A DNA stretch of 64,000 nt from Nocardia sp. BSTN01 (lineage in GTDB: Bacteria > Actinomycetota > Actinomycetes > Mycobacteriales > Mycobacteriaceae): contig NZ_JADKYP010000012.1 of assembly GCF_015354405.1 (NCBI RefSeq), positions 1 to 64,000 of the forward strand. The letters are read 5' to 3'. Made by a program: the position numbers and the translations under genes. This document shows positions 18,007 through 27,373 of the stretch, piece by piece; within the stretch, counting starts at the first letter, position 1; each line of letters begins with the position of its first letter. The notes beneath the pieces were generated by a model. That model was not told the DNA's origin. It saw nothing but the letters and a program-made list of their open reading frames with translations, and did no database searches.

Positions 18007-19409
18007 CAATTCGTGAGAAGGAGGTGGGCGAGCACCAGGGTGGCGACGGCCTGGACGGTGAGCCAGGCGCGAGCGTTGCGCGCCGGCAATAGGGCGGCTC
18101 CACCGATCACCCAGATGTCGAACGGTAGCCAGATCCGCTCGGTTTCGGCTTTGCTCAGGCCGCTGAGATCGGCGAGCAGAAGGGCGGTCAGTGCGGCCAG
18201 AGCCAGCAGCGCCGCCGGGTCCGCCCGGGCGCGCCAGCGTGTGAACGCCGTCGCGGGCGCGGCGCGGATCTCCGCCGGTGCGGGAAGGTGCAGCGCACCC
18301 GGAAGTCGATGCAGCGCCGCGGCGGATGCGATTCCGATCGCACACACCGTCGCCGCCAGATTCCCCCAGATCCAATAGGACACGGGCCGTGTGGTCGCGA
18401 TGCCCTGGTAGTAGCGCTGCACCACCAGGTGATAGCCGTCCAGCCACCAGAAGCCGGACAGCGTGAAGACGGCGACGACGGCCAGCACGCCCAGCGCCGT
18501 GGGCCATACCGCTCGCACACCGCGCAGCAGCGCCACCGCCGCGGCCGGGACGGCCATCAGGACCAGTCCGTAATTGAGATAGATGCCGAATCCGAACAAC
18601 ACCCCGGAGACGAACAGGATCAGCGGACGTGGCCGCGCGCCGCCGAGTCCGACCGCGAGCGCGGCCACCGCCCAGGCGACCACCCCGGCGAAGAAGGCGT
18701 CCGCGGAGACCGCCAGCCAGATCGCCGCAGGCGCGAGCGCGAGATACGGTGCGGCCGCTCGCGCCCTGCTCTCGGCGCCCAACGCCCGCATCGCCACCAG
18801 CACGGCCATCGACGCGCTGCAGCCGACCAGCACGCACAGCGTGGAAGCCCATGCGCCGCCGCTCAATCCGATCCGGTCGAGCCAGACGAACACCAGTAGT
18901 GCGCCCGGCGGATGGCCGGACACGTGGGTGGTCCACGAATCGGGTTGATAATCCAGAATCCGGTCGGAGAATCCGCGCAGCATCGCCGGAATGTCGTGGA
19001 CTCCGCCGACCTCGTGCAGATATTCGTGCATCGTGGTGAGCCGGCCGGCGAATCCGCGCTGCCACCCGTCGACCATGGCGAGGGAGAATGCCCACGTGAG
19101 TGCGGTCACCCAGGTGGCCGGCAGCAGCCGCCGCCAGGTGAGCGTGGCGGCGAGCCGCGGGCCGTAGCGCACCACGGCGACGGCGATCGCGATCGCGGGA
19201 GCCGTGCCCCATCCGACGTGCGGCAGCCATGAGCCGAAGATCGGCGCCGCCGCGGCGTAGATGGCATCGCGATAGTGCGGCGTGCTGATCCTCGGCACGA
19301 GGAAGGCGGCGGCCACCAGGACCGTCGCCGCCACCGCGCAGGCGATATCGGCGCGCACGCCCGATCCTCGCCGTATGTGCGATGCGGTACTGCTGCGGGT
19401 ATCGCTCAC
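18003..19409 (-). CDS. Polytopic membrane protein, glycosyltransferase-C-like
   Basis: 468 residues with roughly 10-12 hydrophobic helices. A loop after the early helices contains DSWTTHVSGHPPGAL, reminiscent of actinobacterial GT-C/mannosyltransferase-like proteins, but I cannot place the catalytic Asp confidently. Coupled to the downstream two-component system and divergent from the GT2 gene at 19523. A polyprenyl-phosphate-sugar-dependent transferase is a plausible guess. Confidence 0.8.
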   Translation of the reverse strand: MSDTRSSTASHIRRGSGVRADIACAVAATVLVAAAFLVPRISTPHYRDAIYAAAAPIFGSWLPHVGWGTAPAIAIAVAVVRYGPRLAATLTWRRLLPATWVTALTWAFSLAMVDGWQRGFAGRLTTMHEYLHEVGGVHDIPAMLRGFSDRILDYQPDSWTTHVSGHPPGALLVFVWLDRIGLSGGAWASTLCVLVGCSASMAVLVAMRALGAESRARAAAPYLALAPAAIWLAVSADAFFAGVVAWAVAALAVGLGGARPRPLILFVSGVLFGFGIYLNYGLVLMAVPAAAVALLRGVRAVWPTALGVLAVVAVFTLSGFWWLDGYHLVVQRYYQGIATTRPVSYWIWGNLAATVCAIGIASAAALHRLPGALHLPAPAEIRAAPATAFTRWRARADPAALLALAALTALLLADLSGLSKAETERIWLPFDIWVIGGAALLPARNARAWLTVQAVATLVLAHLLLTNW

Positions 19410-19522
19410 CCGTTCACCGTAGGTCCCGCTCGTGTCGTGCGGCGCCCACGCGATCGTGCCGTCATACTTTCGTCACCTGTGTCACCAGCTGTTTTTCGTC
19501 CGATCGGCCTTACGGTCGACAC

Positions 19523-20185
19523 GTGACCCCAGTCGAAGCCAGTCGAGAGCTGACCGTGGTGATTCCTTGCCGGAACGAGGCCGACGCGCTACCGGGCGTC
19601 CTGGCGGCGGTTCCGGCGGAGTATCGGGTCGTCGTTGTGGACAACGGCTCGACCGACGACACCGCCGCGGTGGCGCGGGCGGCGGGCGCGACGGTGGTCG
19701 TCGAATCCGTCCCCGGCTACGGCAGTGCCGTACAAGCCGGGATCGCCGCCGCGACAACCGACCTGGTGGCGGTGCTCGACGGTGACGGTTCGATGGCGCC
19801 CGGCGAATTACCGTTACTGGTGGCCGAATTGGGCCCCGATGTGACCATGGTGGCCGGCCGCCGCCGCCCGGTGCGGGGCGCCTGGCCGTGGCATGCGCGC
19901 CTGGGCAATTGGCTGCTGGCGCAGTGGCTGCGGCGACATTACGGGCTGCCGGTGCACGATCTGGCCGCGATGCGTGTGATCCGGCGCTCCGAGCTGGTGG
20001 CATTGGGCCCGCTGCATCCGCGGTCGGGATATCCGCTGGCATTGCTGGCCGGCGCGGCGCGGGCGGGGTGGCAGGTGGTCGAACGTGATGTCACCTATCG
20101 ACCGCGCACCCATGGTGTGTCGAAAGTGTCCGGTTCGGTAATCGGGACGGCGCGTGCCGCCCGCGACTTCTGGAGTGTGCGATGA
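19523..20185 (+). CDS. Glycosyltransferase family 2
   Basis: 220 residues. Nucleotide-sugar binding start VVIPCRNEADALPGVL, VVVDNGSTDDTAAVA, and the DxD-type DGDGSM at about 90-95; the C-terminal part ends in ERDVTYRPRTHGVSKVSG. It resembles dolichol-phosphate-mannose-synthase-like GT2 enzymes without membrane helices. The GTG at 19523 starts just before the fold. The stop overlaps the next gene (ATGA). Confidence 0.9.
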   Translation: MTPVEASRELTVVIPCRNEADALPGVLAAVPAEYRVVVVDNGSTDDTAAVARAAGATVVVESVPGYGSAVQAGIAAATTDLVAVLDGDGSMAPGELPLLVAELGPDVTMVAGRRRPVRGAWPWHARLGNWLLAQWLRRHYGLPVHDLAAMRVIRRSELVALGPLHPRSGYPLALLAGAARAGWQVVERDVTYRPRTHGVSKVSGSVIGTARAARDFWSVR

Positions 20186-20856
20186 CTGTTCTGCCATTGA
20201 CGCTGCTGGTGGTGGCGAAAGCGCCGGTCGCCGGATTCGCCAAGACCCGGCTGACACCACCGTTGTCCCCGGCCGAGGCGGCGGATCTGGCCGCCGCCGC
20301 GCTCTTGGACACCCTGACCGCGGTGCGCGACTGCGGCGCGGCGCGGGCCGTGGTCGCGTGGGCCGGCGATCTGGAGCGAGCGTGCCGCGCACGCGAAATA
20401 GGTTCGGCCCTGCGCGATTTCGATGTCGTTCGGCAGCGCGGCGACGGTTTCGGCGTGCGCTTGGCGAATGCGCACGCCGACGCGGCCCGATTCGGGCTAC
20501 CTGTTCTGCAGATCGGGATGGACACTCCGCAGGCCGGGCCGGCGCTGCTGGCCGAATGCGGGGCGCGGTTGCTGGCCGGCCCGGATGCGGTGCTGGGGCC
20601 GGCGGCCGACGGCGGCTGGTGGGCGCTGGGGTTGTGTGACGTGCGCCCGGCGCGAGTACTCGCGGAGGTGCCGATGTCCACCGATCGAACCGGTGTACTC
20701 ACCCGAGAGGCATTGCTGCGTAACGGTTGCCGCGTCGAGATGCTGCGTGAACTCAACGATGTCGATCTGTACGCCGATATCGCCGAGGTCGCAGCCGGCT
20801 GCCAGGGGCTGTTCGCTGCGGCCGCCGGATCGCTGACGGCGGCTCCGCGCACCTGA
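20182..20856 (+). CDS. DUF2064 (TIGR04282-type) transferase
   Basis: 224 residues, related to nucleotidyl/glycosyl-transferase A folds: VVAKAPVAGFAKTRLTPPLS at the start, GMDTPQAGP (Asp-Thr-Pro motif) and GPAADGGWWALG. The family is often encoded beside GT2 enzymes and called rSAM/selenodomain-associated transferase 1; its reaction is not established. It overlaps the GT2 gene by 4 bp, so the two probably act together. Confidence 0.88.
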   Translation: MTVLPLTLLVVAKAPVAGFAKTRLTPPLSPAEAADLAAAALLDTLTAVRDCGAARAVVAWAGDLERACRAREIGSALRDFDVVRQRGDGFGVRLANAHADAARFGLPVLQIGMDTPQAGPALLAECGARLLAGPDAVLGPAADGGWWALGLCDVRPARVLAEVPMSTDRTGVLTREALLRNGCRVEMLRELNDVDLYADIAEVAAGCQGLFAAAAGSLTAAPRT

Positions 20857-20941
20857 GTGCCGAGCGCGACTGTCGTTTGCCGCTGCCGACGGCGGTCACG
20901 CCTGTGCGCTCGACCGGCGGCGGTTGCTCCAGCGGCCGGGG

Positions 20942-22057
20942 TCACCGGCCGTGACCGGCACGGACCCGTTCACACGCGGTGATGATTCGTTCGATCTGCT
21001 CGGCGGTGAGTGCGGCGTGCAACGACAGCCGAATCAGCGACCCGCCCGGAGGGGTGGCGGGCGGGCAGAACGGAGCGCCGAGGACACCGTGTGCTTCCAG
21101 GATCGCGCGCACCGCGCGACCGTCGGCTTCGGTTCCGGTGGGCAGTGCGACGATGTGGCTGTCCACTCCTCCCATATCGAAACCTATGTGGGCCAGCGCT
21201 TCTCGGACGGTATGGGCGATCTCGCGGAGCCGGACGCGGCGTCCGTCCTCGGCTCGGACCACCTCCAGAGTGGCGGACAACCCGGCGACGTCGTGGGACC
21301 GCAGGCCCGAGGAGAAGATCGCCGGATAGGCCACCGACTCGAAATAGGACGCGAAATCGGGGTCGAGTGCCGTCACCAGCCCGGCCCGGCCGATGAACGC
21401 CTTGGCCAGGCTGGCGGTGCGAAACGGCACGCGCCGGGTGAGCCCGAGCGCGACCACCGCACCGGCACCGTGTGGGCCGACGACGCCCAGGGAGTGTGAT
21501 TCGTCGACGACGAGAACGGAACCGGTCTCGTCGGCGACGTCGCACAGTGCGGCCAGGGGGCTGGGTGTGCCGGTGGTGCTGTCGATCGCGTCGACGGCGA
21601 TGATTCCGGGACCGTGGACGCGGATCTGCGCCGCCAACCGAGCGGGGTCGGTCTGTCCGAAAGTGTGCAACGGCGCGGCCGCGGCCAGTGCCGCCTGTCG
21701 CCAGGACATGTGCGTGTTCTCCCCGACATGTATCGGTACGCCCGGCGCCGCGATCGCTTGCAACAATCCGATATTGGCTGCCCAGCCCGATTGGCACACC
21801 ACCGCCGCCGCGCTGTGCGTGTAGTGCGCCAGGCGGCGCGCCAGAGGGCTGGTCTCGGGCTCGACCGGGGCGACCATCGCCTCGCTCATGGCGGCGGTGA
21901 TCCGCCTGTCGCCGGAGAGCGCCAAGTAGTCGTTCGTCGACAGTGTGATGTCGGTGGCGGCGGTGCCGGGGCCGCGCAGAAACATCCTGGTTTCCCGCAT
22001 ATCCGTCGCGTGGCCGCGACCGATATGTTGCTGCACGCGTTCGGCGACTGTTGCCAC
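20942..22057 (-). CDS. CqsA-like alpha-oxoamine synthase (PLP)
   Basis: 371 residues of PLP fold-type I. N-terminal TRMFLRG and STNDYLALSGD, HVGENTHMSWRQAAL, VVDESHSLGVVG (PLP-contacting Asp), Lys in TASLAKAFIG, and C-terminal FCPPATPPGGSLIRLSLHA. This combination matches CqsA (CAI-1 autoinducer synthase) better than 8-amino-7-oxononanoate synthase. Start: GTG at 22057 behind GAGGAG, 6 bases away; an upstream open extension of 100 codons has no ribosome site and looks non-coding. No sensor kinase or biotin gene adjoins. Product unknown: an acyl-CoA plus amino-acid condensation is expected. Confidence 0.85.
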   Translation of the reverse strand: MATVAERVQQHIGRGHATDMRETRMFLRGPGTAATDITLSTNDYLALSGDRRITAAMSEAMVAPVEPETSPLARRLAHYTHSAAAVVCQSGWAANIGLLQAIAAPGVPIHVGENTHMSWRQAALAAAAPLHTFGQTDPARLAAQIRVHGPGIIAVDAIDSTTGTPSPLAALCDVADETGSVLVVDESHSLGVVGPHGAGAVVALGLTRRVPFRTASLAKAFIGRAGLVTALDPDFASYFESVAYPAIFSSGLRSHDVAGLSATLEVVRAEDGRRVRLREIAHTVREALAHIGFDMGGVDSHIVALPTGTEADGRAVRAILEAHGVLGAPFCPPATPPGGSLIRLSLHAALTAEQIERIITACERVRAGHGR

Positions 22058-23000
22058 CTCGGTCTCCTCGGTAGGTCGCGCTCGTCGGTGTGGTTCGGCC
22101 TGCCTGCTCGGTGCCTGCGGCCGCGGCGTGTGAGCAGGCATCCCGAAGATCATCGCGCACTCGCAAGCGGAGGTGCCCCGCGACGCGATGACGAAACCAT
22201 GACGTATCGCCGGATCGGTGATCGGCGACCATGCGACGAATGGCTGGGTTGAGGCTGTGTGGATGGGTATTGAAAGGTCGCGGTCGGTGCGACCGTCGTC
22301 ACGGAGCGCTTCTGGTTCGTGGTGCAGCGGGCTGAGCGCGAGGAGTTCTGGTGACATACGGCGGCGCGACGGTGAATACGGCCACGGAGTATGTGATCAC
22401 GCAGTTGGAGAGTGCGGGTAGTGCGGAGCGACACGATTTCGATGTTCTGGTCGCCGGCGGCCGGATATCTACGGCTGTAGGCGATGTCAGGCTGTGCGCA
22501 GCCGAATTCGCCGGGTCGCGTCGAGATGCCGGTCGGCGATGAACTGTGCGGTGGTGCCGACGATGGGTGGTGTGCCGGTCCAGAACAGGGCGGACCACAG
22601 ACCATCGAACGCGACGAAGTATTCGCGAGTGGTGGGGAAGACGTCGGTGATCTCGGCGGTGACTTCCGAGCCGACGGGATGGCGGCGTGTGGCGGCGTGC
22701 CAGGGTGTCGACCTGCGCTGCCCCCGCGGCCGACACGCGCTCGGTTGCCCGGCGCAGTTTGTCGGCATCGCGCCCGACCAGTACCAGGTGTGCACCGGGC
22801 GCGACCTGGCGCGCACATGCCAGTCCGATACCCGCAGTGGCGCCGGTTTGGAGGTCGAGCATCACGACCCGCCGCGCCAGCTGCCCCGCTTGGCGGAGGC
22901 GGTCGCCGCGTGAGCCACGGTGAGCCGAAGTCGGCGCTGGCCGCCGGACTTTGATTCAGCCGCGAAACGGTCGCCAGGTCCGGTGTGGCTGTTGCGCTGT
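22058..23000. other. Intergenic stretch with decayed coding traces
   Basis: About 940 bp between the CqsA-like and esterase genes without an intact gene. It contains the SDR/unknown remnant (22487-22865). The rest shows short G/C-biased frames on both strands but nothing recognisable. Confidence 0.5.
22487..22865 (-). pseudogene. Short-chain dehydrogenase N-terminus joined to an unknown C-terminus
   Basis: About 50 residues of a Rossmann SDR start (TGATAGIGLACARQV, LVLVGRDADKLRRATE) are followed, after a frame change near 22690, by about 60 well-biased codons of unrelated sequence (VTAEITDVFPTTREYFVAF ... to TGA at 22487). It lacks the SDR catalytic Tyr/Lys region. Most likely two gene ends brought together by deletion. 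Confidence 0.5.
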
Positions 23001-23909
23001 TCAGTGAGCCGGCGTTCCGGTGCTGTGTTGGGTGAGGAACAGGGCCGCGCGGTCGAGGGCTTGGTCTGCTTCGTCGAGTATGCCTGCGAAGGCCTGGAAC
23101 ACGTGCGGCACGTCGGCGGTGACGTCGAGGATGACGTCCACTCCCGCTGCCTGCGCTCGCGCGGCGAGGCGGGTGGAGTCGTCGAGCAGGATCTCGTTGG
23201 TGCCCACCTGGATCAGCAGCGGGGGAAAGCCGGTGAGGTCGGCGAGGACGGCGGGGCTGAGCAGGGGTTGGCGGGGGTCGGCTCCGGCGAGGTACATGGC
23301 CCCGGTGTGTTCGACGGCTCGGCGGGTGAAGATCGGGTCGAGGTCTGCTTTGGTGTGCATACTTTCGCCGGTGCGGGTGGCGTCGAGGCCGGGGGAGAAG
23401 GCGACGATGGCGGCGGGCAGCGGCAGTCCGGCGTCGCGGGCGGCCAGACAGGTGGTGACGGTGAGGCCGCCGCCTGCCGAGTCGCCGGCGAACGCGATGG
23501 TCGAAGGATCTGTTCCGGTGTCGAGCAGGGCGCGGTAGGCGGTGAGGGTGTCCTCGATCGCGGCCGGGAACGGGTGCTCGGGGGCGAGGCGGTAGTCCAG
23601 CGAGTAGGACGTGAAGCCCGTCTTGGCGACGAGGTGTCCGGTCAGCGACAGCGCGGTCTCGGGGGAGCCGAACACGAAGCCGCCGCCGTGGAAGTACAGG
23701 ATCGTCGCGGCGCCGGGTTCGTCGTCCGGTTCGACCCGCAGTGCGGGTCGGTTGCCGAGCGTCGTCGGCGCGATCCGGATGTTGTCGGGGACGATCATCT
23801 GGGCCATCAACGTCTCGAATCCGGTGCGCAGCGCCTCGACCGACCGAGGGCCGGAGGGGCGTGGCTGCCGCAGCATCGCGTCGACGAGGGCCCGCTGTTG
23901 CTTGCTCAT
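23001..23909 (-). CDS. Alpha/beta hydrolase, HSL-type esterase
   Basis: 302 residues. HGGGFVFG oxyanion motif, SLDYRLAPEHPFPAAIED, nucleophile GDSAGGG, acidic residue in QVGTNEILLDD and His in ADVPHVFQAF: a complete HSL/AES-type esterase. ATG at 23909 follows GGGAGGAA. It is divergent from the MarR gene with only a 43 bp gap that contains an inverted repeat, so MarR control is likely. Confidence 0.92.
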   Translation of the reverse strand: MSKQQRALVDAMLRQPRPSGPRSVEALRTGFETLMAQMIVPDNIRIAPTTLGNRPALRVEPDDEPGAATILYFHGGGFVFGSPETALSLTGHLVAKTGFTSYSLDYRLAPEHPFPAAIEDTLTAYRALLDTGTDPSTIAFAGDSAGGGLTVTTCLAARDAGLPLPAAIVAFSPGLDATRTGESMHTKADLDPIFTRRAVEHTGAMYLAGADPRQPLLSPAVLADLTGFPPLLIQVGTNEILLDDSTRLAARAQAAGVDVILDVTADVPHVFQAFAGILDEADQALDRAALFLTQHSTGTPAH

Positions 23910-23932
23910 GGTTGTGTTCCTCCCGGAAGTAG

Positions 23933-23959
23933 ATTCCATTACACTATATGCCGTGGAAT
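23933..23959. promoter_or_regulatory. Inverted repeat operator between esterase and marR
   Basis: ATTCCA (23933-23938) and TGGAAT (23954-23959) separated by 15 bp, overlapping the marR GTG start and lying between the two divergent genes. Probable autoregulatory MarR binding site (inference). Confidence 0.55.
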
Positions 23960-24420
23960 ATAAATCGGGGCGTGGCGTCGACCTCACCTGCTTCTTCGCG
24001 GATTTGGTGCGTTGTGAGACGCGTCTGTACAACGCTCTCAACGACCGTCTGCGGGAACGGCACGGGATTGTCACCTCGCAGTTCGAGTTTCTGCGCTTCC
24101 TGCGCGACCGGCCGGGATCGCGCGTGGCCGACCTCGCCGCCGAATTCGCCATCGGCGTCGGTGCCACCAGCAAAGGCGTCGACCGTCTGGAGACGCGGGG
24201 ATGGGTGGTGCGGCAACCGAATCCGGCCGACCGCCGGTCGTCACTGCTGGCCCTGACCGCCGACGGCGCGCGACTGTTCGACGCGGCGCAGCAGACGGTC
24301 ACGGCTGGACTCGCCGAGTTGATCGGCGACATCGTCGAGAGTTCTCCCGACACCGTGCGCGCCGTCGCGGAACTGCGTGGCACGCTCGAACGCAATCAGA
24401 TCGGCATGCCCATCGGCTGA
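23953..24420 (+). CDS. MarR-family transcriptional regulator
   Basis: 155 residues. Winged-helix fold: QFEFLRFLRDRPGSRVADLAAEF (helix pair), GVGATSKGVDRLETRGWVVRQ (recognition helix), PADRRSSLLALTADGARL (wing), then a dimerisation helix. GTG at 23953 is the first start in frame near the domain. Most likely represses the divergent esterase and itself in response to a small aromatic or ester ligand. Confidence 0.9.
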   Translation: MEYKSGRGVDLTCFFADLVRCETRLYNALNDRLRERHGIVTSQFEFLRFLRDRPGSRVADLAAEFAIGVGATSKGVDRLETRGWVVRQPNPADRRSSLLALTADGARLFDAAQQTVTAGLAELIGDIVESSPDTVRAVAELRGTLERNQIGMPIG

Positions 24421-24708
24421 TCGCCGGCACCCCCGATGAGCCGACATGGCGCCATCGGCGAACTCGCTTCTGCCGCGGCACTGTCGGTGCGATCGGCCGC
24501 GGGCCCGGATGGGTGAAACGGTGCCGCGCGGTGCGTAATCCGTGCCGTCGAGTCCTCGGCAGGACGCGCTGGGATCGCCGTGCGGTGGTTCGGGGCGTCG
24601 GTGTTTCGGAAAGTCAAGTGCTGCCAACGGTTGTGGTTTAGGGTTGCCCGAAGCTAGCGCTCTCCCTCTTGATCGGTTCATCCATTCCCTTGTCGCAGGA
24701 GATGTTTG

Positions 24709-25539
24709 ATGATCTTGTCGGTGGTAGTTCCTGCTCTCAACGAAGCTCGCGTCATCGAGCGAACCCTGTCTCGGCTGGTCGCCCAGGATGCGGTCGACGA
24801 GGTGATCGTGGTCGACAACGGCAGCGTCGACGACACCGCAGCCGTTGTCTACGAATTCGCCGGCTCGCATCCGAAGGTGCAGCTGGTTCATGAGCCGGTG
24901 CGCGGCATTCCCGCGGCGCGCAACGCCGGATTCGACAAGGCGCGTGGAGAATTCATCGCCCGCACCGATGCCGACACCCTCGTCGACGACGACTGGGCCG
25001 CCACCATCCGCGACCACCTCAGCACCCACCCCGACACCGCCGCGGTAACCGGGTTGTGCACGTATCACGATTCGCCGGTCGGATTCTTCCTGCGGTTCGG
25101 CCAGCAACTGCTGCTGCGAGCGGGGAAGCTCGGCGGGCCGGTGGGGAATATGTACGGCCCGAACATGGCGCTGCGCCGGGATGCGTGGGAGCAGGTGCGC
25201 GCGGTGGTGCAGACGCGGGCGGATGTCGCCGAGGATCTGGATCTGGCGTTGTGTTTGACGTTGCGGGGTCTGCGGATCGACCAGGTCACCGCGATGCGAG
25301 CGCGGACCTCGGCCCGACGCCGGCGCACCAGCCCCCGCCGGCAGTGGCAGTTCCATCACCTCGGCTTGCGCACCATCGAACACCACGGCTTCCAGGTACG
25401 CCCGCGGCATCGGCTGATCATTCTGGCCGCCTGCGTTTCCCACACCGTGCAGTGGCCGATCTACCGATTCTGGGACTTCCAGCACCGCCGGTTCCGGCTG
25501 CGGCCGGGCGCGGAACGGATCTCGGCGACCGGCCACTGA
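24709..25539 (+). CDS. Glycosyltransferase family 2
   Basis: 276 residues. ILSVVVPALNEARVIERTL start, VVDNGSVDDTAAVV, RTDADTLVDDDW (DxD), and NMYGPNMALRRDAWEQV plus an ED motif in ADVAEDLDLAL. A C-terminal amphipathic region could attach to the membrane. ATG at 24709 after AGGAG. No glycan genes adjoin; the acceptor is unknown. Confidence 0.9.
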   Translation: MILSVVVPALNEARVIERTLSRLVAQDAVDEVIVVDNGSVDDTAAVVYEFAGSHPKVQLVHEPVRGIPAARNAGFDKARGEFIARTDADTLVDDDWAATIRDHLSTHPDTAAVTGLCTYHDSPVGFFLRFGQQLLLRAGKLGGPVGNMYGPNMALRRDAWEQVRAVVQTRADVAEDLDLALCLTLRGLRIDQVTAMRARTSARRRRTSPRRQWQFHHLGLRTIEHHGFQVRPRHRLIILAACVSHTVQWPIYRFWDFQHRRFRLRPGAERISATGH

Positions 25540-25874
25540 ACCACCACCCGCCGGCGTTGCGAGCCCTCGGCATGTCGCTGGAGACTCACACTTCTGCGGT
25601 CACCGTGATCGATCGCACCCGGAGGGCGGCGATGCCCCGAGGTGCCGGCGGACCATTCTTTCCGGCGCAGCAGTTTCGTCTACGGACGCCTCGAACACCT
25701 CGGCGGCCGCGGTTCGCCGGGTACGTCGATACGCCCGCCCAGACCGCCGAGCGGTTCGTCACCAACGGATGCTGTTGCCTCACAGGAGATCTCGGCCTCG
25801 ACAGGACGGTCGATTCTTCTACGCGTCTCGCGATGACGATGCCAATCCGGCCGCCGGCTGGCAAGGTGTTCCGC
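25540..25874. other. Intergenic, no gene seen
   Basis: 335 bp without a frame I can support, and no clear hairpin or operator. Confidence 0.4.
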
Positions 25875-26234
25875 ATGGAGAACTTGCGAGACGCCGAGCG
25901 CCGGCTCCAGACCGCGCAGCTCGCCGGCGACGTCGAGGCACTGGACCGGCTGCTGGATGATCGGCTCATCTTCACCTTGGGTGCGAACGTTCAGACCAAG
26001 GCGGACGACCTGGAGCTGCACCGCACGCGAGCGCAGGTGGTGACGAAGCTGGCCGAGGAGGAGTTGACCGTGCTCACCGACGGGCGTACCGGGGTGACGT
26101 GGTTTCTCGGCACCGTCGAAGGGACCGTCTCCGGGGTGCCGTTCGCGGCGAGGATGCGCTACACCCGGACGTGGCTGTACGACGAGACGCACGGGTGGCG
26201 AATCATCGCCGTGCACGCCGGCACGACCGATTGA
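25875..26234 (+). CDS. SnoaL/DUF4440-like NTF2-fold protein
   Basis: 119 residues. NTF2-like pattern of an N-terminal helix (ENLRDAERRLQTAQLAGDV), LDRLLDDRLIFTLG, and a C-terminal strand pair TRTWLYDETHGWRIIAVHA. Members bind or turn over small molecules; the function is not predictable here. The ATG at 25875 has no strong ribosome site. Confidence 0.75.
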   Translation: MENLRDAERRLQTAQLAGDVEALDRLLDDRLIFTLGANVQTKADDLELHRTRAQVVTKLAEEELTVLTDGRTGVTWFLGTVEGTVSGVPFAARMRYTRTWLYDETHGWRIIAVHAGTTD

Positions 26235-26384
26235 GGCAGCCGAACACCTGTCCCTCCACCTGTACTTTCGCGACCGTGTGTCATCCCTTCCAGAGATGTC
26301 CGCCAGCACTCGACATCGAGTCCGACTGCACTCGGCAACGTCAACCTGTCGGGGGTTGCCGATACGCTCGCGGCTCCCGCGAAT

Positions 26385-26670
26385 CGGCTACGGACACGTC
26401 TCCACGCACCTGGACCGCATCGTGGGAAATCCGAGGGTAGGGCTGGTCATCGATACAGAGGCCGCATTGCGTCCTGATGGCGAGCGGCCGAACAAACAGG
26501 TCCGGGTGATCGGCGACGCCACCGTCACCCCCGAGCATGGTGGCGTGTGGACGCGAAGGATTCGAGCCGAATACGTCTGTCCTGCAATCGATCCCGGCAC
26601 GGCGATGGCAAGGGCAAGGATGCTCATCACGGTCACACCCCGCCAGGTCATAGCGATCGCCAGCGTCTGA
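26385..26670 (+). pseudogene. PPOX-class F420/FMN oxidoreductase fragment
   Basis: The C-terminal half of a pyridoxamine-phosphate-oxidase-fold protein (HVSTHLDRIVGNPRVGLVID, NKQVRVIGDATVTPEHGG, WTRRIRAEYV) runs to the stop at 26670. The N-terminal half with the FMN/F420 barrel start is missing, and the preceding in-frame sequence does not resemble the family. Confidence 0.55.
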
Positions 26671-26720
26671 GCCCGTGGATATTCCGTTGCTGTCGCACGT
26701 ACCGGCGGACAGCATTCGGT

Positions 26721-27110
26721 ATGACTTTCGAACTCGTAGAACACTATTCGCGCACCTCGGAGTGTGATCGGCTACTCAGGTCCGCGCACGGTCGCCTGGA
26801 GTTTCTGCGCACCCAGGAATTGATGCGCCGCGTCCTGACGCTCCAGGCGACGGCGCTCGACGTCGGTGGCGGCACCGGCGTCCACGCCCGATGGCCGGCC
26901 GGTGACGGGCATTCGGTACATCTCGTCGACCCCGTACCCCGCCACATCGAAGTGGCCGCCACACTGCCCGGAGTCACCGCGGAGATCGGCGATGCGAGGC
27001 GACTGCACACCGCCGACAACAGCGTCGACGCTGTCTGGTGGCCGAGATCCGGCGGTGTTGGATGGCGCGTCGGCCGGTCGCAGACCAGGCGGGGACCGGC
27101 TATTCAGTAG
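26721..27110 (+). pseudogene. Truncated class I SAM methyltransferase
   Basis: Starts normally (FELVEHYSRTSECDRL) and has motif I TALDVGGGTGVHARW, VHLVDPVPRH, and EIGDARRLHTADNSVDAV, but then loses similarity and stops at 129 codons, about half the usual length of this family. Probably inactive. Together with the fragment just upstream it marks a stretch of gene decay. Confidence 0.55.
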
Positions 27111-27373
27111 TCGGTGTTGCTGGTCGGAATCGCGACCGGCGGTGGCCGTTGTCGCGAATGCTGGGAAAGGCGATGGCGTCTACGGTCGTTTGATGTTCAA
27201 GACGCGCGGGCTATCGAGGGAGCGCCGGTGACGACCGCGACGCGCCGGGACAGACCATGGGATCACGCGCCCATTCCATGGGTAGGAGCAGCAGGGCGGC
27301 AACCGAATACCGTGTCCACGAAGCGATCGGAAATCGGTTGTCGAGCACGGCCGGCAGGGTTCAGGATGGCGCG
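27111..27373. other. Gap after methyltransferase fragment
   Basis: About 260 bp with no supported gene. It may include lost 3' sequence of the methyltransferase. Confidence 0.35.

Noticed and set aside
22351-22542. Small plus-strand frame (62 residues) with GAGGAG before GTG
   Set aside because: The ribosome site is good, but the frame has no recognisable features and lies in a decayed region opposite the SDR remnant; not enough support.
23001-24395. Esterase frame extended 160 codons upstream
   Set aside because: The extension runs antisense through marR; ATG 23909 has a strong ribosome site and starts the fold.
26388-26744. Minus-strand frame with a signal-peptide-like stretch
   Set aside because: The opposite strand holds clear PPOX-fold sequence; the hydrophobic run is an antisense by-product.
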